From an uncultured Rhizobiaceae group bacterium (GTDB taxonomy: Bacteria; Pseudomonadota; Alphaproteobacteria; Rhizobiales; Rhizobiaceae): a DNA stretch of 12,828 nt. A program made the translations under genes and the position numbers. Below, piece by piece: positions 7,604 through 12,828 of the stretch (within the stretch, counting starts at the first letter, position 1; each line of letters starts with the position of its first letter). The DNA lies in the NCBI GenBank assembly GCA_938009335.1, contig CALLHT010000060.1, positions 1 through 12,828 on the forward strand, in the 5' to 3' direction. The notes beneath the pieces are model-generated. The model was given only the letters and a program-made list of their open reading frames with translations. It had not been told where the DNA came from and did no database searches.

Positions 7604-8199
7604 TATTCGTTGTTCAATTGCTGCTTGAGTAATACTTGCAAGTAGGCAGATAGTTCAGAGACGTCAAAATGCCCCTCTTCCCAAGCCCTATCCGCAGCTT
7701 TTAAGGCATCGTAATATGGTTGGCGGTTCTCTCGAATTCGCTCAGGCACAATTTTATTCCCAGGTAGTAACCCGCCATATTGAAGACACAAAACAAAATA
7801 GCAGGCTGCACGAGCAGTTCGTCCATTCCCCTCAATAAACGGGTGTATCCAATTCAACCGCCACAACACATAAGCTGCAATTGTGGTAGGGTCGTCTGAT
7901 ATTTTCCAATTCTCATGAACGAATGAAACAAATCTGTCCATCAAATTTGGCACTTCGCGATAGTGCGGCGGAACGTGATTACCGACATAAATAGGTTCCT
8001 TACGAAACCGACCGCCAAATTCGCAAATATTTGACACAGCGGCGTAGTTTAATGCCCAAAGATTGTACTTATCAAAAGCTTCGGCGCCCCTAGGGACGCC
8101 GATTTCTATGCAATTTGACAGCAAATCATATTGCCTAAGAAGATTTTGCTCTTGAACCCAAGTAAACAAATCTGGGTCGTCAGTTTCCCGAACAATCAT
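7603..8199 (-). CDS. Fic family protein (putative AMPylating toxin)
   Basis: A 198-residue Fic-domain protein. The catalytic motif [12 protein letters not shown] (119-130) is complete, with His119 as the base, Glu123 as the metal-binding acidic residue and the two arginines; this predicts transfer of AMP from ATP to a protein hydroxyl. The flap that docks the target is probably [12 protein letters not shown] (67-78). Flanking sequence [13 protein letters not shown] belongs to a common family of about 200-residue bacterial Fic proteins. Characterised small Fic toxins modify gyrase/topoisomerase IV (FicT/VbhT), while the kinase-like relative Doc acts on EF-Tu; the target here is unknown. It starts at ATG, six bases after a small partner gene, and its TAG overlaps the queA GTG. 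By hand count it is about 45% G+C against about 52% for flanking genes, which suggests acquisition. Confidence 0.88.
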   Translation of the reverse strand: MIVRETDDPDLFTWVQEQNLLRQYDLLSNCIEIGVPRGAEAFDKYNLWALNYAAVSNICEFGGRFRKEPIYVGNHVPPHYREVPNLMDRFVSFVHENWKISDDPTTIAAYVLWRLNWIHPFIEGNGRTARAACYFVLCLQYGGLLPGNKIVPERIRENRQPYYDALKAADRAWEEGHFDVSELSAYLQVLLKQQLNNE

Positions 8200-8205
8200 G
8201 AAATT

Positions 8206-8421
8206 CTATCCGATAACTTTCTGTAATCGGATGGAAGTAGAGGCGCGGCGCACAGATTCTTTTGTAATCTTTTCGTTTGCCATTGCATTACCGAACGCAA
8301 AACTTACGCGCTGTTCACTAAGCTCATCTTCTGTAAGCACATGATCTTTGGATTTTTTTAACAATTCGAGCAGTTCTTCGTCCACTTTGCTTGATTTAAG
8401 AAATGGTTTTCTTGCTGGCAT
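8206..8421 (-). CDS. Small partner of Fic, putative VbhA/FicA-like antitoxin
   Basis: A 71-residue charged protein directly upstream of fic (six-base gap), the order expected for an antitoxin of a Fic pair. The segment EQRVSFAFGNAM (36-47) followed by ITKESVRRAS (52-61) resembles small proteins I associate with Fic genes. Known Fic antitoxins insert a helix with S/T-x3-E-G/N whose Glu blocks ATP binding; no perfect copy is visible. The nearest is S40-FAF-G44-N45, where Gly sits in place of Glu. The start could be GTG 8424 or ATG 8421; ATG is preferred because GGAG lies eight bases upstream. G+C is about 41%, the lowest of any gene here. The antitoxin role is inferred from position and size; a plain hypothetical protein is the alternative. 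Confidence 0.6.
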   Translation of the reverse strand: MPARKPFLKSSKVDEELLELLKKSKDHVLTEDELSEQRVSFAFGNAMANEKITKESVRRASTSIRLQKVIG

Positions 8422-8455
8422 CACACTCTCTCCGATTCCCCAAGGCCGCTTTTAA

Positions 8456-8461
8456 ATCATA
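8456..8461 (-). promoter_or_regulatory. Extended -10 promoter for the Fic module
   Basis: On the minus strand TGA-TATGAT forms an extended -10 element (TGn plus a five-of-six match to TATAAT), about 35 bases before the small partner gene's ATG. The -35 position 17 bases up is poor (TAGTGA), which an extended -10 can tolerate. It would give the module its own transcription within the longer operon. Confidence 0.45.
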
Positions 8462-8473
8462 TCACAAACATGA

Positions 8474-8510
8474 AAATCTCACTAATAAAACGTTAGTCAT
8501 TACGAGATTT
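8474..8510. repeat. Interrupted inverted repeat at the ppiB / Fic-module junction
   Basis: AAATCTC (8474-8480) pairs with GAGATTT (8504-8510), and the adjoining ACTAA (8481-8485) pairs with TTAGT (8493-8497). That gives twelve perfect pairs with a 7-base loop and a 6-base one-sided bulge (8498-8503). The outer arm begins inside the ppiB stop codon. On the minus strand the hairpin is followed by only TTTT, so it would be a weak terminator; it also covers the -35 region of the Fic-module promoter, so it could be an operator. Confidence 0.5.
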
Positions 8511-8982
8511 ACAAGTCCGCAGCCACTTTCATGCTGACGATATAGTCTGGATCATGCACGGGCTCGCCGCGCTTGATCTTGTCGACATTGTCCATGCCTT
8601 CGCTCACCTGGCCCCAAACAGTGTATTGCTTATCCAGAAAACCGGCTTCATCAAAGCAGATGAAGAACTGAGAGTTTGCAGAATTCGGGTTCTGAGCCCG
8701 TGCCATGGAGCATGTACCGCGAGCATGGTGCTCATCATTGAACTCAGCAGCCAAATCAGGTTTGTCTGATCCACCTGTACCACGGCCCTGCGGGCAACCA
8801 CACTGAGCCATAAAACCATCAATTACGCGGTGAAAGACGATGTTGTCATAGAAACCCTCACGCGCAAGTTCTTTGATGCGAGCCACATGGTTAGGTGCAA
8901 CATCAGGTTTGAGCTCGATTACGACCTGCCCTTTTGATGTCTCCATAACGATGGTGTTTTCAGGATCTTTATAATCCGCCAT
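8509..8982 (-). CDS. ppiB: Peptidyl-prolyl cis-trans isomerase, cytoplasmic cyclophilin
   Basis: A 157-residue cyclophilin with no signal peptide, catalysing proline isomerisation in the cytoplasm. Active-site features: Arg52 in FHRVIDGFMAQ, Met58, Gln60, SANSQFFI (101-108) and the VWG tryptophan 123. The loop after Gln60 reads CGCPQGRGTGGS instead of the usual GGDPTGTGTGGS kept by its neighbour, introducing two cysteines (61 and 63) beside the active site. AAAGGAA lies about ten bases before the ATG. It follows the secreted cyclophilin gene by 25 bases, so the two are a tandem paralogue pair in one operon. Confidence 0.93.
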   Translation of the reverse strand: MADYKDPENTIVMETSKGQVVIELKPDVAPNHVARIKELAREGFYDNIVFHRVIDGFMAQCGCPQGRGTGGSDKPDLAAEFNDEHHARGTCSMARAQNPNSANSQFFICFDEAGFLDKQYTVWGQVSEGMDNVDKIKRGEPVHDPDYIVSMKVAADL

Positions 8983-9007
8983 ATCCCTATTCCTTTATAA
9001 AATTGGA

Positions 9008-9547
9008 TTAAAATTTGTCTGCTGTTCGCATTTTGATGATTTTGTCCGGCCCCTGTACAATACCGCTTTGGCCTGCACCACGCTTGATCTTGTCCACAAA
9101 TTCCATACCGGACGTAACCTCACCCCAAACCGTGTATTGGTTGTTCAGGAAGTAACCGGGCTTGAACATAATGAAAAACTGCGAGTTTGCGCTGTTCGGG
9201 TTTTGCGAGCGTGCCATGCCAACCACGCCACGATCAAACGGAACATCCGAGAATTCTGCTTGAATATCGGGAAGCTCAGAACCGCCGGTGCCTGTGCCGG
9301 TCGGGTCACCACCCTGCGCCATGAAGCCCTCAATCACACGGTGAAAGACGATACCATCGTAAAAACCCTCATTTGCCAGCTTGGTAATCTGCGCAACATG
9401 CTTTGGCGCAACGTCCGGGCGCATTTTAATTTCAACCATTCCGTCTTTAAGTTGCAGCTTAAGCACATCCGAGGCCGCAAACGCATTTGCTGTCATTAAG
9501 GCAAGGCCAAGCATCAGGCCTGTGGCAAGGGTCATCAGTCTTTTCAT
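9008..9547 (-). CDS. ppiA: Peptidyl-prolyl cis-trans isomerase, secreted cyclophilin
   Basis: A 179-residue cyclophilin with an N-terminal Sec signal peptide: MKR, a hydrophobic stretch to about residue 20, then ANAFA with likely cleavage after Ala24. It therefore acts in the periplasm, helping outer-envelope proteins fold. The catalytic region FHRVIEGFMAQGGDPTGTG is canonical, followed by NSANSQFFIMF and YTVWGEV. Compared with the downstream cyclophilin it keeps the normal GGDP loop. It lies 34 bases after coaD. Naming it ppiA rather than another cyclophilin symbol rests on the signal peptide only. Confidence 0.93.
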   Translation of the reverse strand: MKRLMTLATGLMLGLALMTANAFAASDVLKLQLKDGMVEIKMRPDVAPKHVAQITKLANEGFYDGIVFHRVIEGFMAQGGDPTGTGTGGSELPDIQAEFSDVPFDRGVVGMARSQNPNSANSQFFIMFKPGYFLNNQYTVWGEVTSGMEFVDKIKRGAGQSGIVQGPDKIIKMRTADKF

Positions 9548-9581
9548 GAAAATTCTCTCTATTTGGCTGTTTTTTTGGGCC

Positions 9582-10064
9582 TTAGCCCAGTTTTTCTTTC
9601 AATGCTGTATGTACCGCTTCCGGCACAAAAGGCGATACATCTCCGCCCATTTTCGCAATCTGGCGGACCAATGTGGCGGTAATAGCACGTACCATTGGGC
9701 TTGCGGGTAAAAATACCGTGGTCAGATCAGGAGCCATGGTGCCATTCATTCCAGCCATTTGCATTTCATAATCCAGGTCGGTGCCATCGCGAAGACCGCG
9801 CACCAAAATGGTCGCGCCTGCAGCCTGAGCCGCATCGACAAGCAAATTGTCGAATGCTTCTACTTCTACCTCGATATCATGATCTGCCATCACCTGCTTG
9901 ATCAGCGCCGCACGCTCATCAAACGAGAACATAGGCGTTTTACCGGGATGAACGCCAATCCCAACCACAAGTTTATCCGCAAGCGCGGAAGCCTGCATCA
10001 AAACATCCAAATGGCCGTTGGTAATGGGGTCAAAAGAACCGGGGTAATATGCAATACGAGTCAT
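9582..10064 (-). CDS. coaD: Phosphopantetheine adenylyltransferase (CoaD)
   Basis: A 160-residue nucleotidyltransferase that joins 4'-phosphopantetheine and ATP to give dephospho-CoA, the fourth step of CoA synthesis. The opening [19 protein letters not shown] contains the T-x-G-H nucleotide motif (TNGH 15-18). [19 protein letters not shown] (89-107) is the second signature. The C-terminal ATP-binding motif, usually ISSTLVR-like, reads [21 protein letters not shown], a variant I know from alphaproteobacterial CoaD. Length is standard. It heads the visible minus-strand operon; no strong ribosome binding site is seen (AGG close to the ATG). Confidence 0.95.
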   Translation of the reverse strand: MTRIAYYPGSFDPITNGHLDVLMQASALADKLVVGIGVHPGKTPMFSFDERAALIKQVMADHDIEVEVEAFDNLLVDAAQAAGATILVRGLRDGTDLDYEMQMAGMNGTMAPDLTTVFLPASPMVRAITATLVRQIAKMGGDVSPFVPEAVHTALKEKLG

Positions 10065-10197
10065 AAGCCTGTTTTCTCACGCTAATTCTATCCATGCAAG
10101 AAAAAGCGCAACACCGTCCATTTGCCCACAATGTGCCATTCTGCACAGAATCTCCTCATCTCCTTCGATATTTCTATGAATGACAGTGAGACAAGGC

Positions 10198-10235
10198 TTT
10201 CAGTCGGCGTTCAGAAATCGAATGCAAAACTGAAA
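10198..10235 (+). promoter_or_regulatory. Inverted repeat in the leader of the 31-residue protein
   Basis: TTTCAGT (10198-10204) and ACTGAAA (10229-10235) are perfect 7-base complements separated by 24 bases, ending five bases before the Shine-Dalgarno sequence. It could be a leader hairpin or a binding site. The rest of the coaD-side gap (10065-10197) shows nothing I can support. Confidence 0.3.
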
Positions 10236-10253
10236 ACATAAGGAGACAAGATC

Positions 10254-10349
10254 ATGATTACGATTATCGCAGCTTTGGGAATGTCAGCATTTTTGGCTTA
10301 CGCAGCAATTCGTGCAAGCGTTGAAGAAACGCAAGAGACATTTCTTTAG
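10254..10349 (+). CDS. 31-residue single-pass membrane small protein
   Basis: An ATG-to-TAG frame of 31 codons preceded by AAGGAG (10240-10245) with an ideal 8-base spacer, the best ribosome binding site in the window besides that of the PLP lyase. The product begins MITIIAALGMSAFLAY; residues 2-19 are hydrophobic enough for one membrane helix, followed by Arg20 and an acidic tail (SVEETQETFL). This is the usual architecture of bacterial small membrane proteins, which often modulate transporters or sensors. I do not recognise a family. It is convergent with the LysE exporter, with ten bases between stops. The case rests on the ribosome binding site plus helix, so it needs conservation to confirm. 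Confidence 0.6.
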   Translation: MITIIAALGMSAFLAYAAIRASVEETQETFL

Positions 10350-10359
10350 GTTTCCAAAC

Positions 10360-10977
10360 TCATACCCGCTTCGCGAGTGCCAGCCATATGCCGCCGCCAA
10401 TCAGGCATATGCCGCCCGCAATTTCAGCAATCCGCACTCTTGAGCGGGTCAACATGCGCCCTGCTCTTCCCGCCAGAACCGCATAAATGCAATCGCTGAG
10501 TGACGCGACCACGGCAAAGGTCAACCCTAAGATAAGCGTTTGAGAGAATGTATCTCCCGCCGGATCAATGAATTGCGGGATAAACGCGCCTAAGAAAAAC
10601 AGTGCTTTAGGATTTGCCAGCAATACAAAGAACCCTTGCCAGAAATAACCAATCTTAGGCGGTTTAACCTCGCCAGCAGTGCCAATATCTCCGTCAGACA
10701 TCAGCATTTTGACGCCAATCCAGATGAGATAAGCCGCACCAATCACTTTGATCCAGAAAAACGCTTCTCCCACAAACCCAATCACGGTTTTGAGGCCAAA
10801 GGCCAATATAATCACCAAAACCACGTCCGCCACAAAGGTTCCGGCAATATTGAGAACGCCTGCCTTTGTGCCGCCGCGCAACGAATTTGCCACGATAACG
10901 GTAACGGTTGGTCCGGGAACAATCGCCAGCAAAAAACTCGCAACAGCGACAGTAAGGAGTGTGGCAAGGGTAACCAT
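10360..10977 (-). CDS. LysE/RhtB family amino-acid exporter
   Basis: A 205-residue inner-membrane protein of the LysE/RhtB/CadD superfamily, which exports amino acids or small metabolites. Near the N-terminus it has the VPGPTVTV motif in the first membrane segment, followed by SLRGGTKAG, and midway NPKALFFLGAFIPQF, the second family hallmark. Five to six hydrophobic segments are visible. The frame can open at ATG 10983, but AGGA (10985-10988) is only one base from it and seven from ATG 10977, so the second ATG is chosen. It diverges from the tmpA-like gene across about 165 bases. Substrate cannot be inferred; a quaternary amine or a lyase product is only a guess from context. Confidence 0.9.
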   Translation of the reverse strand: MVTLATLLTVAVASFLLAIVPGPTVTVIVANSLRGGTKAGVLNIAGTFVADVVLVIILAFGLKTVIGFVGEAFFWIKVIGAAYLIWIGVKMLMSDGDIGTAGEVKPPKIGYFWQGFFVLLANPKALFFLGAFIPQFIDPAGDTFSQTLILGLTFAVVASLSDCIYAVLAGRAGRMLTRSRVRIAEIAGGICLIGGGIWLALAKRV

Positions 10978-11005
10978 GGTCATTTCCTTTCTGGGTCAAG
11001 AGGCA

Positions 11006-12828
<1,823 letters not shown>

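Noticed and set aside
8098..8112. S28-N-C-I-E32 near the Fic N-terminus as a class II self-inhibitory motif (S/T-x3-E-G/N)
   Set aside because: The residue after Glu is Ile rather than Gly/Asn, and in the Fic family this protein resembles the same helix has no such motif, so the match is probably chance.
9576..9599. TGGGC-CTTA-GCCCA followed by a T-rich run as an intrinsic terminator
   Set aside because: The T tract is on the plus strand, facing against the operon, and the stem is only five pairs overlapping the coaD stop; on the transcribed strand it is followed by A's.

Overview
The window looks like chromosomal DNA of an alphaproteobacterium at about 52% G+C by hand count of sampled lines. 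The best taxonomic clue is the minus-strand order coaD, two cyclophilins, queA, tgt, which I know from Hyphomicrobiales (Rhizobiales). The presence of betaine/osmolyte-type catabolic genes would fit a marine member, but that is an inference. Nearly every base is coding, and no gene-free stretch exceeds 300 bases.

Layout. (1) 2-313: 3' end of a DUF4864 gene on the plus strand. (2) 310-3217, minus strand: a tightly coupled three-gene catabolic cassette (PLP ammonia-lyase-like enzyme, M24 hydrolase, Asp/Glu racemase/maleate isomerase-fold enzyme). It resembles, but is not identical to, the ectoine/hydroxyectoine utilisation set EutB-EutD(DoeA)-EutA. It is preceded by a perfect 6-2-6 palindrome that looks like an operator. 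(3) 3442-5400, plus: an RhlE-type DEAD-box RNA helicase with a tail of about 280 residues rich in R, K, D and S. (4) 5412-10064, minus: coaD, secreted cyclophilin, cytoplasmic cyclophilin, then a low-G+C two-gene Fic toxin/antitoxin-like module, then queA and tgt (queuosine tRNA modification). The Fic module sits inside the otherwise conserved order and its stop codon overlaps the queA start. (5) 10254-10349, plus: a 31-residue single-pass membrane protein with a strong ribosome binding site. (6) 10360-10977, minus: a LysE/RhtB exporter. (7) 11142 to the right edge, plus: a translationally coupled pair that matches TmpA-TmpB, two non-haem iron oxygenases that turn 2-(trimethylammonio)ethylphosphonate into glycine betaine and phosphate. 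The first would usually be annotated as gamma-butyrobetaine dioxygenase and the second as an HD-domain protein; TmpB is cut by the window edge a few residues before its expected end.

Most worth a second look: the Fic module wired into a tRNA-modification operon, the eut-like cassette with an atypical diaminopropionate ammonia-lyase relative and an operator candidate, the tmpAB pair, the unannotated 31-residue protein, and a Tgt that has lost three of its four expected zinc ligands.
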